A stretch of DNA of 64,000 nt, from assembly GCF_034366625.1 (NCBI RefSeq), contig NZ_JAXMIH010000006.1, forward strand, positions 496,001 through 560,000. The letters are read 5' to 3'. The position numbers and the translations under genes are program-made. The notes under the pieces are model-generated. The model did not search any database, had not been told where the DNA came from, and was given only the letters and a program-made list of their open reading frames with translations. Shown here piece after piece: positions 1 to 7,277 of the stretch (positions are counted from its first letter, which is position 1; each line of letters begins with the position of its first letter). This stretch comes from Prosthecobacter sp. GTDB lineage: Bacteria; Verrucomicrobiota; Verrucomicrobiia; Verrucomicrobiales; Verrucomicrobiaceae.

Positions 1-499
1 GATCGAACTCAAAGCGGCAGCATTCCAGCAGCATGTCCTTCAGCATCGCTCGGCCGCGCTGCACACGCGATTTCGCGCCGGAGAGGCTGATGCCGAGACG
101 GGTGGCGAGTTCCTGCTGCGTGAGGCCCTCCAGCTCGGTGAGCTGGACTGCCTCGCGATACGGTTCCGGCAGCTCGGTGATCATGCGACGGAAGGCGGCG
201 AGCAGTCCGGCCTTCTCCGCCTCGTCGGTGCTGTCTTGAAGCGGCTGCGCAAGGTCGTCCGGCAGCTCATCGGTGGGGCGCTGGGCGCGGAAGTGATCGA
301 CGATGGCATTGCGGGCGATCTGATGCACCCATGCCTCGATCTTCTCCACACCGCGCAGGGTGCCGAGGCGCTGCTGGATTTTTACGAACACGTTTTGCAG
401 GATGTCCTCCGCGCTTGCATCATCAGCCACCCGCCCGCGGATGAAAAAGCGCAGGCGCGCGGCGAAACGGGTCCAGATGTCTTCGAGCGTGAGGGTCAT
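1..499 (-). CDS. sigZ: SigZ-like ECF RNA polymerase sigma factor (3' end beyond window)
   Basis: Reading the minus strand from an ATG at 499 gives 166 codons open to the window edge. Region 2 is visible near residues 8-45 (IWTRFAARLRFFI, then DASAEDILQNVFVKI), followed by EAWVHQIARNAIVDHFR. A sigma-70 region 4 helix-turn-helix follows: LPEPYREAVQLTELEGLTQQELA, then LGISLSGAKSRVQRGR. The visible end (LLECC) resembles the Cys-containing tail of SigZ-type factors, so only a short C-terminus is probably missing. The start ATG overlaps the stop of the upstream methyltransferase by four bases (ATGA), implying translational coupling. The ECF assignment is firm from sequence. The SigZ subgroup is inferred from the CC tail and the ArsM neighbour. 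Its target promoters cannot be read here. Confidence 0.85.
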   Translation of the reverse strand, partial: MTLTLEDIWTRFAARLRFFIRGRVADDASAEDILQNVFVKIQQRLGTLRGVEKIEAWVHQIARNAIVDHFRAQRPTDELPDDLAQPLQDSTDEAEKAGLLAAFRRMITELPEPYREAVQLTELEGLTQQELATRLGISLSGAKSRVQRGRAMLKDMLLECCRFEFD

Positions 500-1314
500 G
501 CGCGGAGCGGTTTGACGGCTTCGATGGTGGCGGAGGCAAACAGATCCTCCAAGCCTTTTCCAGGGAAGCATTGCTGGATCACCGCGCTGCTTTCCGGCTT
601 CGGCGTGACGCGGATGTCGGAGAAACCGGCCTCACGCAGCATCGTCTCGACCTCGCTGACAAGCGCGGAACCAGAGGCGCAGGAGGCGTGGAGTTGCACG
701 TCCTCCCGTAGCGCCTTCGGCACGGGTTGCAGCGCCACGACATCGGAGATGGCGAGCCTGCCGCCGGGCTTCAACACGCGGAAGGACTCGGCGAAGACAC
801 GCGCCTTGTCGGGCGAGAGGTTGATGACGCAGTTGGAAAGGATCACATCCACGCTGGCATCGGCCACGGGCAGGTTTTCGATCTCGCCGAGACGGAACTC
901 GACATTCGCGAGACCGGTCTTGGCCGCGTTCGCACGTGCTCTGGAGATCATCTCCGGCGTCATGTCCACGCCAATGACTTTTCCTTCCGCGCCCACGGCA
1001 CGGGCGGCGAGGAAAGCGTCAAAGCCCGCACCGCTGCCGAGATCGAGCACGGTCTGGCCCGGCTTCAACGCGGCGATGGCATGCGGATTGCCGCAGCCGA
1101 GGCCGAGGTTCGCGCCCTCAGGCACGTCGGTGGTCTGCGTGGTGTCATAGCCGATTTTGCGGGCAAAATCGTCCGCACTGCCAGCACCGGGCGTGCAGCA
1201 TGTCGGCGAGCAGCCGCAGCCGCTTTCACCGGCGATACGGCCATAATGTTCGCGCACATTCTGGCGCACACGGTCCTGATTGATGATGGTTTCGTTGGGT
1301 TGGAGGTTTTTCAT
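496..1314 (-). CDS. arsM: Arsenite S-adenosylmethionine methyltransferase
   Basis: 272 residues; would methylate As(III) in the cytoplasm using SAM. Near the N-terminus are VREHYGRIA and a Cys-rich stretch GCGCSPTCC. The SAM-binding motif I is VLDLGSGAGFD. ArsM-type cysteines follow in LSNCVINLSPDK and in HASCASGSAL, matching the family pattern in which conserved thiols bind As(III). The ATG at 1314 was chosen because the reading frame further upstream (to about 1533) looks non-coding and lacks family similarity; no strong ribosome binding site is visible. The stop overlaps the start of the sigma factor gene, so the two are likely one operon. No ArsR-type palindrome was found upstream, unlike arsD. 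An ArsI or ArsP partner is not seen in the window. Confidence 0.92.
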   Translation of the reverse strand: MKNLQPNETIINQDRVRQNVREHYGRIAGESGCGCSPTCCTPGAGSADDFARKIGYDTTQTTDVPEGANLGLGCGNPHAIAALKPGQTVLDLGSGAGFDAFLAARAVGAEGKVIGVDMTPEMISRARANAAKTGLANVEFRLGEIENLPVADASVDVILSNCVINLSPDKARVFAESFRVLKPGGRLAISDVVALQPVPKALREDVQLHASCASGSALVSEVETMLREAGFSDIRVTPKPESSAVIQQCFPGKGLEDLFASATIEAVKPLRA

Positions 1315-1570
1315 GGGTGGATGGATGTGGGTTTGAGTTTCACCGTCAGCGTGATGCCACGCGGTTTCAGCGAGGGAGACGGACGGATGTGAAAATGGAC
1401 GCAGGTTTTTTGTGCCGCACCTCGCCAGGGGACGATCTCGCCGCAGAAAAACGGTTGCGCGTCTCTGTGCGAACCTGAATGAGAGAATCGTCACCCGACA
1501 TCTTCTGCGGTCTGGCCTCGCCGTGATTGTCACGAGTCCAACATTCAGTTAAGCGGCCAAAGGCCGACCA
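1315..1570. other. Intergenic region upstream of arsM
   Basis: 256 bases separate the arsM start from the sulfatase remnant. The arsM/sigma promoter should lie here on the minus strand, but no convincing -35/-10 pair or ArsR-type operator is visible. A small GC-rich hairpin, CGGCC-AAA-GGCCG, sits at about 1554-1566 beside the beginning of the remnant. No credible gene was found. Confidence 0.5.
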
Positions 1571-1945
1571 TTGCGGGGAGACATCGCATGGGATGACCGC
1601 CCGTGGATGCTGATGGACCTCACCGCTTCATTCTTGAAGCTCGCAGGCACCAAAGCGCCCGATGGTCATCCGGTGCTCGTGGATGTGATCGAAGGCCGCG
1701 AGACTCCGCCGCGTGACCTCTTCTGGCGTGCCCGGCGTGGCGACCGCACCTGGCGTGCGGTGCGCTCAGCAAATCTGAAATGGATCGCCAAAGAAGACAG
1801 CGGCAGCCCGGCGGAAGAGTGGCTCTTCGACCTCGCCAACGATCCCACCGAGACGACGGATGTGAAAACGACGAGGATAGATGAGGTGAAGCGTCTGAGA
1901 GCGCTGGGGAAACAATGGGAGCAGGACGTGCTTGCGGAGCGGTGA
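1571..1945 (+). pseudogene. Sulfatase remnant, C-terminal part only
   Basis: The frame encodes about 124 residues that match only the end of a type I sulfatase. PWMLMDLTASFLKLAG corresponds to the usual DLxPTxLxLAG segment, DLFWRAR and LKWIAK to the late core, and LFDLANDPTETTDV to the conserved LYDLxxDPxExxN close. The whole catalytic N-terminal half, including the CxPSR formylglycine site, is missing, and an in-frame TAA at 1550-1552 closes the frame immediately upstream. The only available start is a TTG at 1571. It is most likely a decaying gene left by deletion or by arrival of the adjacent arsM/sigma pair. Expression as a functional enzyme is not expected. Confidence 0.8.
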
Positions 1946-1957
1946 GGCTGGGATGAA

Positions 1958-2017
1958 GACAGCAGAATGGAAAACAGACCCATCAGAGAATCAATCTGCT
2001 GTCCCCATTCTGCTGTC
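1958..2017. repeat. Inverted repeat between sulfatase remnant and sulfatase
   Basis: Perfect 13-bp arms GACAGCAGAATGG (1958-1970) and CCATTCTGCTGTC (2005-2017) are separated by 34 bases. The loop end repeats the CTGCTGTCC motif, giving alternative pairing. The element lies between the remnant and the next gene. It could act as a transcript-end hairpin, although no T-run follows, or be a member of a dispersed intergenic palindrome family. Confidence 0.6.
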
Positions 2018-2109
2018 CATTTTCACCATGCCATTCGCCGAGCGCCCGCTGACCGAGAGGGCGCATGAAGTGGAAGAAACAACCCCTGCCTGTCGTTCGC
2101 AGCGGTTCC

Positions 2110-3489
2110 ATGAAGCTTTTCCGCGCCCTCATTCTCTTTTCGTCATTTGCTTCGCTTCGCTCACTCCTTCGGATCAGCACACGCTTCGCGGTGCTGGCTG
2201 TCTCGCTTTGCTCAGCTGTCATTCCACATTTGTCATTCTCGGCGCAGCCCGACTCCGCCAAGGCTCCGACGGACAGGGCGAATCTGATCTGGATCATGGC
2301 GGACGACCTCGGTTACGCGGATCTCGGCTGCTACGGGCAGAAGGTCATCACCACGCCGCACATTGACCGCATGGCGGCTGAGGGCATGCGCTTCACGCAT
2401 TTCTACGCTGGTGCCACGGTCTGCGCGCCATCGCGTTCAGTGCTCATGACAGGCCTGCATCACGGCCACACTCGCGTGCGTGGCAACTCGGGCCAGACGA
2501 ACCCGGCGGCTCAGGCATTGAAGCCAGGCGATGTTACCGTGGCGGGTGTCTTGCAGAAGGCGGGCTACAAAACCGCGCTCATCGGCAAGTGGGGCCTCGG
2601 CAATGTCGGCGCGGCGGAGAGCGGCCTGCCGCGCAAGCATGGCTTCGACTACTTTTACGGCTACCTGAGCCAGCACCACGCGCACAACCACTTCCCGGAC
2701 TATCTGTGGCGCAATGAGAGCAAGGAGCCGCTCTCCAACATCATCGTGCCCGTCGGCGAAGATGGCGCGGGCTATGCCACGGAGGCGATTCATTACGCGG
2801 ATGATCTTTTCGCTGACGATGCGCTGAAATTCGTCAGCGAAAACAAAGCGCAGCCCTTCTTCCTCTACTGGAGCATGGTCATCCCGCATGCGAACAACGA
2901 GCGCGGCAAAATCCTCGGCGATGGGGCGCATGTGCCCGACTTCGGCCCCTACGCGGATAAAGACTGGCCGAAGCAGGACAAAGGCCAGGCTGCGATGATC
3001 ACGCGCCTCGACAGCTATGTGGGCCGCATGATGGCGCATCTCAAAACGCTCGGTCTCGCGGAGAACACGCTCATCGTCTTCACCAGCGACAACGGCCCGC
3101 ACAACGAGAGCAAGCATGACCTCGAGCGCTTCAATCCCAACGGCCCCTACACCGGCATCAAACGCAGCCTCACCGATGGCGGCATCCGCGTGCCCGTGCT
3201 CACGGGCAAAGAGCAGCTCAAGCATGACTTCCTTTATTGGGAGTTCCACGAAGGCGGCTTCAAGCAGGCTGCTCTTTATCAAAGCCGCTGGAAGGGCATC
3301 CGCAGTGGAGGTCCAGACGCGCCCGTGCACCTCTTTGACCAGCAAAACGATGTCGCCGAGTTAACCAACGTCGCCGAAAAGCATCCCGACATCGCTGAGA
3401 AGATCGGCACCTATCTCAAGACCGCCCGCAGCCCACTCGCTGAATGGGAACCGCAGTGGAAAGCCGGCGGCAAGAAGAGTAAAAAGTAA
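2110..3489 (+). CDS. Arylsulfatase with an apparent internal deletion
   Basis: 459 residues, exported type I sulfatase. The metal-binding DDLGYADLGCYG motif follows the signal region, and the formylglycine site is VCAPSRSVLMTG with the modified Cys at residue 105. Later motifs include IGKWGLG, FTSDNGPHNE and the closing LFDQQNDVAELTNVA. Two oddities appear. The stretch between the start and the first strand is long (about 60 residues) and low in complexity. Around residue 362 GGIRVPV runs directly into LTGKEQLKHDFLYWEFHEGG. In relatives and in the neighbouring gene at 3582 roughly 55 residues (the WPGK...DLLPTALALAG segment) lie at this point. The reading frame is intact. Activity is uncertain because the missing segment is part of the core fold. 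Confidence 0.85.
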   Translation: MKLFRALILFSSFASLRSLLRISTRFAVLAVSLCSAVIPHLSFSAQPDSAKAPTDRANLIWIMADDLGYADLGCYGQKVITTPHIDRMAAEGMRFTHFYAGATVCAPSRSVLMTGLHHGHTRVRGNSGQTNPAAQALKPGDVTVAGVLQKAGYKTALIGKWGLGNVGAAESGLPRKHGFDYFYGYLSQHHAHNHFPDYLWRNESKEPLSNIIVPVGEDGAGYATEAIHYADDLFADDALKFVSENKAQPFFLYWSMVIPHANNERGKILGDGAHVPDFGPYADKDWPKQDKGQAAMITRLDSYVGRMMAHLKTLGLAENTLIVFTSDNGPHNESKHDLERFNPNGPYTGIKRSLTDGGIRVPVLTGKEQLKHDFLYWEFHEGGFKQAALYQSRWKGIRSGGPDAPVHLFDQQNDVAELTNVAEKHPDIAEKIGTYLKTARSPLAEWEPQWKAGGKKSKK

Positions 3490-3581
3490 TGTAGGCTCAA
3501 CCTTGTCCGCATCCTCTCCGTTTCGTTCGGAGCTGGGAGATATGGATTAGGAATCAAAATTCCAGCAACCCACCAACCAAC

Positions 3582-4934
3582 ATGAAGCGACTGGTCCTCA
3601 TTCTGCTCACCCTTGGCTCCACGCTCTTTGCCTCGCAGCCAAATATCGTCATCATCTTCGCCGATGATCTCGGCTACGGCGATCTCGGCTGCTATGGCTC
3701 GCCAGTCATACATACACCGCATTTTGATCAGATGGCCGCCGAGGGGCTGCGATTCACAGATTTCTACTCCGCAGCGGAAGTTTGCACCCCGAGCCGCGCG
3801 GCCTTGCTGACTGGGCGTCTGCCGATCCGTAGTGGCATGTGCGGCGCGAGACGTGTGCTTTTCTCGAACTCCGCAGGCGGCCTGCCACCGGCGGAGATCA
3901 CCATCGCCGAGGCTTTGAGAGAAAAAGGCTATGCCACCAGGCACATCGGCAAGTGGCACCTCGGCATTCATGCGGGATCGCGCCCGCTCGATCAAGGCTT
4001 CGAACACAGCTTCGGCCTGCCTTACTCGAATGACATGGATGGCCGCCCTGGACTGCCGAAAGGCATCAGCGCCTCGCCGAACCCACCGCACGATGGCTGG
4101 AATGTTGCCCTGCTGCGTGATGGGAAAGTCGTCGAGCAACCCGCCGACCAAACCACACTCACGAAGCGCTACACCGAGGAGGCTGTGAAGTTCATCTCCG
4201 AGAAAAAAGGTGGCCCATTCTTCCTCTACATGCCGCACACCTTCCCGCATGTGCCCATGTTTGCCTCACCCGACTTCAAAGGCAAAAGCCGCGCCGGAAT
4301 CTATGGCGATGCCGTCGAAGAACTCGACTGGAGCGTCGGCCAGGTGCTCCACACACTGCGCCAGGAAGGCATCGCGGAAAACACGCTCGTCTTCTTCACC
4401 AGCGACAACGGTCCCTGGCTCATCATGGGCGATCAAGGCGGCAGCGCCGGTCTGCTCAAAGATGGCAAAGGCAGCACCTGGGAAGGCGGCATGAGAGTCC
4501 CCGGCATCGCCTGGATGCCCGGCCGCATCAAGCCCGGCGTGACCACCCAGCTCGCCAGCACGATGGACCTGCTGCCCACCGCGCTCGCCCTCGCCGCAGC
4601 ACCCACACCGAAGGATGTCACGCTCGACGGCATCGACCTCGCGCCGCTGCTGTTTGAATCCAAACCGCTGCCTGCACGCCCCTACTTCTACTATCGTGGC
4701 GATCAGCTCTTCGCCTGCCGTCTCGGCGAGTGGAAAGCGCACTTTCAGAGCCAAACCGGCTACGGCCAGCCCAAAGCCGAAGCGCATGAGCCTCCCCTGC
4801 TCTTCCATCTCGGCCGCGATCCCTCCGAAAAGCGCAACGTCGCCGCGCAGCACCCGGAAGTGCTCGCGCAGATCCATGAGGCCGTGCAAGAGCATCAGGC
4901 TGCTGTGGTGTCTGGTGAGCCGCAGTTGAGATAA
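3582..4934 (+). CDS. Arylsulfatase (type I sulfatase)
   Basis: 450 residues, complete. A short signal peptide (MKRLVLILLTLGSTLFA) is followed by ADDLGYGDLGCYG, the formylglycine site VCTPSRAALLTG (Cys 68), IGKWHLG, FTSDNGPWL and the MRVPGIAWMPGRI...LASTMDLLPTALALA core. The LFHLGRDPSEKRNVA close is standard. It should hydrolyse a sulfate ester in the periplasm; the substrate cannot be read from sequence. It lies 92 bases after another sulfatase and could be co-transcribed with it. Maturation needs a formylglycine-generating enzyme, not encoded in this window. Confidence 0.93.
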   Translation: MKRLVLILLTLGSTLFASQPNIVIIFADDLGYGDLGCYGSPVIHTPHFDQMAAEGLRFTDFYSAAEVCTPSRAALLTGRLPIRSGMCGARRVLFSNSAGGLPPAEITIAEALREKGYATRHIGKWHLGIHAGSRPLDQGFEHSFGLPYSNDMDGRPGLPKGISASPNPPHDGWNVALLRDGKVVEQPADQTTLTKRYTEEAVKFISEKKGGPFFLYMPHTFPHVPMFASPDFKGKSRAGIYGDAVEELDWSVGQVLHTLRQEGIAENTLVFFTSDNGPWLIMGDQGGSAGLLKDGKGSTWEGGMRVPGIAWMPGRIKPGVTTQLASTMDLLPTALALAAAPTPKDVTLDGIDLAPLLFESKPLPARPYFYYRGDQLFACRLGEWKAHFQSQTGYGQPKAEAHEPPLLFHLGRDPSEKRNVAAQHPEVLAQIHEAVQEHQAAVVSGEPQLR

Positions 4935-5019
4935 CTTCGCCCTCTGACTCACCTAGGGCCTGCGCGATAAAGCGCTCTTGATGACACCCAACCGCAAGAT
5001 AGGCACACAGCCCCTGCTT

Positions 5020-5041
5020 TACTTGGCAATTTAGCCAAGTA
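5020..5041. promoter_or_regulatory. Candidate ArsR operator upstream of arsD
   Basis: Perfect inverted repeat: TACTTGGC (5020-5027), six-base spacer, GCCAAGTA (5034-5041). It has the same 8-6-8 architecture and nearly the same half-site (TAyTTGsC) as the palindrome beside arsR at 12784-12805. It lies 75 bases before the arsD start. A TTGGCA inside the left arm could serve as a -35 box, with a weak GATTCA 17 bases downstream, so a bound repressor would cover the promoter. Operator function is inferred. Confidence 0.75.
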
Positions 5042-5116
5042 GTGTGATTCACTGGAAGTGGGGTATGCACCCCATGGCAACGCAGTCGCAAGCCGAACAC
5101 CTTTCCTCCTCCCACC

Positions 5117-5446
5117 ATGAAAACCATCCAAGTCTATGATCCTCCCATGTGCTGCTCCACCGGCATCTGCGGCACCGATATTGATCCTGACCTCGTCAAC
5201 TTCGCCGCCATGCTCTCGCAGCTCGGCACGCACGACATCAAGGTCGAGCGCTTCAACCTCGGCCAACAGCCGATGGCCTTTGTGCAGAATCCAGCGGTGA
5301 AAGCCTTGCTGGACAAGGAGGGCGCGGAGGTGCTGCCGCTGATCTTCTGGGATGGCGAGGTACATCTCAAAGGCCGCTATCCGACCAAGGACGAACGCCC
5401 CGGCTGGTTCCGCGCGGCACTCGGCAAAGAGGAGGAGGCATCATGA
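5117..5446 (+). CDS. arsD: ArsD arsenic metallochaperone
   Basis: 109 residues. The N-terminal DPPMCCSTGICG carries the three cysteines (12, 13 and 18) that in ArsD bind As(III) and pass it to the ArsA ATPase. The remainder matches the thioredoxin-like ArsD fold (VNFAAML, NLGQQPMAFVQN, LPLIFWDGEVHLKGRYP). It is the first gene of an operon, 75 bases after a candidate ArsR operator, and its stop overlaps the arsA start by four bases. The extra C-terminal vicinal Cys pairs of some ArsD proteins are absent, as in many functional homologues. Confidence 0.96.
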   Translation: MKTIQVYDPPMCCSTGICGTDIDPDLVNFAAMLSQLGTHDIKVERFNLGQQPMAFVQNPAVKALLDKEGAEVLPLIFWDGEVHLKGRYPTKDERPGWFRAALGKEEEAS

Positions 5447-7260
5447 AACTGCCATTTTATCAGCCCGATGCCGCCACTTCGACACGCTTTCTCTTTTTCA
5501 CCGGCAAAGGTGGCGTGGGCAAAACATCACTCTCCTGTGCCACGGCCTTGAAACTCGTCGAGGCGGGTAAACGCGTGCTGCTGGTCAGCACGGACCCGGC
5601 TTCGAACCTGGACGAAGTGCTGGAGACGAAGCTCACGAACCAGCCCACGCCCATCGCGGGTGCGCCCGGTCTGGATGCGATGAACATCAACCCTGTCGAA
5701 GCCGCCGCCGCGTATCGCGAGCGTCTCATCGGTCCCATGCGCGGTCTCCTGCCGGAAGCGGCATTGCGCAGCATGGAGGAGCAGCTTTCTGGCTCCTGCA
5801 CGGTCGAGATCGCGGCCTTTGATGAATTCTCGGGTCTGATCGGCAATCCCGACGCCGCGAAGGATTATGACCATGTGATCTTCGACACCGCACCGACCGG
5901 CCACACGCTGCGCTTGATGAGTTTGGCAAAAGCCTGGGATCAGTTCCTCGACAAGAACACCAGTGGCACGTCCTGCCTTGGCCCGCTGGCCGGATTGGAA
6001 AAGCAGCGCGTCATTTATGAAGCCACGGTCAACACGCTTGCCGATGCTTCGGCCACCACGCTCGTGCTCGTCAGCCGCCCGCAAGGCGCGGCATTGCGCG
6101 AAGCCGAACGCACATCCAAGGAACTGCGCGCCATCGGCGTGGGCAACCAATGCCTCGTGGTGAACGGCACCTTTGAAACCGATTGCCCGGAAGATGTGAC
6201 CGCGCAGGCCATGCAGCAGCGTGGATTGTCCGCTTTGACGGCGGCAAGTGAGTTCATCAGCTCCATGCCGAGCTTCATCGTGCCGTTGCGCCCCATCAAC
6301 ATCCTCGGCATCGGCGGTCTGCGCGTGCTGCTGAGCGGTGATGGGCAAGGCAAGTGCGTGAAGGCGGATGAGAGCGGCTGGACGCCGCCTGAGATGGAAA
6401 GTCTCGAAGACCTCGTCGCCACCATCGAACAACAGGGCAATGGCGTGATCATGACCATGGGCAAAGGCGGCGTGGGCAAGACCACTGTCGCTGCTGCCAT
6501 CGCCGTCATGCTGGCACGGCGTGGCCATTCCGTGCATCTCAGCACCACCGATCCCGCCGCGCATGTGGCGCAGACTTTGCATGGCAAGGTGGAGGGCCTC
6601 ACGCTCAGCAAGATCGATCCCGCTGCGGAAACCGCCGCCTACCAAGGCGAAGTCATGCTGGCCCAAGGTGCCGCGATGGATGACGCAGGCCGCGCCTTGC
6701 TCGAAGAAGACCTGCGCTCGCCCTGCACGGAAGAGATCGCCGTGTTCCGCGCCTTCGCTCGTGAAGTGGGTCGTGGCACAGGTCGCTTCGTCGTGCTCGA
6801 CACCGCGCCCACCGGCCACACATTGCTCCTTCTCGATGCCAGCGAGGCTTATCAACGCGAGCTGGAGCGCCAAGCCCGCAGCACGCAGCCCGAGGAAGTC
6901 CTCAAACTCCTCGAACGCCTGCGCGATCCCGACTTCACCCGCATCCTGCTCGTCACACTGCCGGAGGCCACGCCCGTGCATGAAGCCGCCGCCTTGCAGG
7001 AAGACCTCCTCCGCGCACGCATCGAGCCCTTTGCCTGGGTCATCAATCAAAGCCTGCTCAACAGCGGCTCGTGTGATCCCCTGCTGCAATGCCGCGAAGC
7101 CTCCGAGCATCGCTACCTTCGTGAGGTTGTGGAAAAGCAAGCCAAGCGCACGGCCTGGCTCCCCTGGCAAGCCGAGGAGCCCGTCGGGCCGGATGCGCTC
7201 GCTCATTTGGCATCTTCGAGCCTCTTGCAGGCGCGTGGTGATGTGATTCAGACCCTTTGA
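5443..7260 (+). CDS. arsA: ArsA arsenite-stimulated ATPase
   Basis: 605 residues with two homologous halves. The first half has the P-loop GKGGVGKTS (residues 21-29) and DTAPTGHT near 148. The second has GKGGVGKTT near 339 and DTAPTGHT near 453. Cysteines in SGSCTVEIA, GTSCLGP and SPCTEEIA correspond to the three metal-site cysteines known from plasmid R773 ArsA. ArsA normally powers the membrane permease ArsB or Acr3, taking metalloid from ArsD. A GAGGAGG ribosome binding site precedes the ATG, which overlaps arsD (ATGA). The arsA stop overlaps a possible TTG start of the next gene, so the operon is tightly packed. No permease gene is found beside it. Confidence 0.97.
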   Translation: MKLPFYQPDAATSTRFLFFTGKGGVGKTSLSCATALKLVEAGKRVLLVSTDPASNLDEVLETKLTNQPTPIAGAPGLDAMNINPVEAAAAYRERLIGPMRGLLPEAALRSMEEQLSGSCTVEIAAFDEFSGLIGNPDAAKDYDHVIFDTAPTGHTLRLMSLAKAWDQFLDKNTSGTSCLGPLAGLEKQRVIYEATVNTLADASATTLVLVSRPQGAALREAERTSKELRAIGVGNQCLVVNGTFETDCPEDVTAQAMQQRGLSALTAASEFISSMPSFIVPLRPINILGIGGLRVLLSGDGQGKCVKADESGWTPPEMESLEDLVATIEQQGNGVIMTMGKGGVGKTTVAAAIAVMLARRGHSVHLSTTDPAAHVAQTLHGKVEGLTLSKIDPAAETAAYQGEVMLAQGAAMDDAGRALLEEDLRSPCTEEIAVFRAFAREVGRGTGRFVVLDTAPTGHTLLLLDASEAYQRELERQARSTQPEEVLKLLERLRDPDFTRILLVTLPEATPVHEAAALQEDLLRARIEPFAWVINQSLLNSGSCDPLLQCREASEHRYLREVVEKQAKRTAWLPWQAEEPVGPDALAHLASSSLLQARGDVIQTL

Positions 7261-7277
7261 TCAAATCCATCGAGCTC

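Noticed and set aside
5527..7206. Long minus-strand open frame (about 560 codons) antisense to arsA
   Set aside because: High-GC coding DNA keeps antisense frames open. The plus strand encodes a complete ArsA with all motifs, while this frame has no recognisable domain and is His/Arg/Gly rich.
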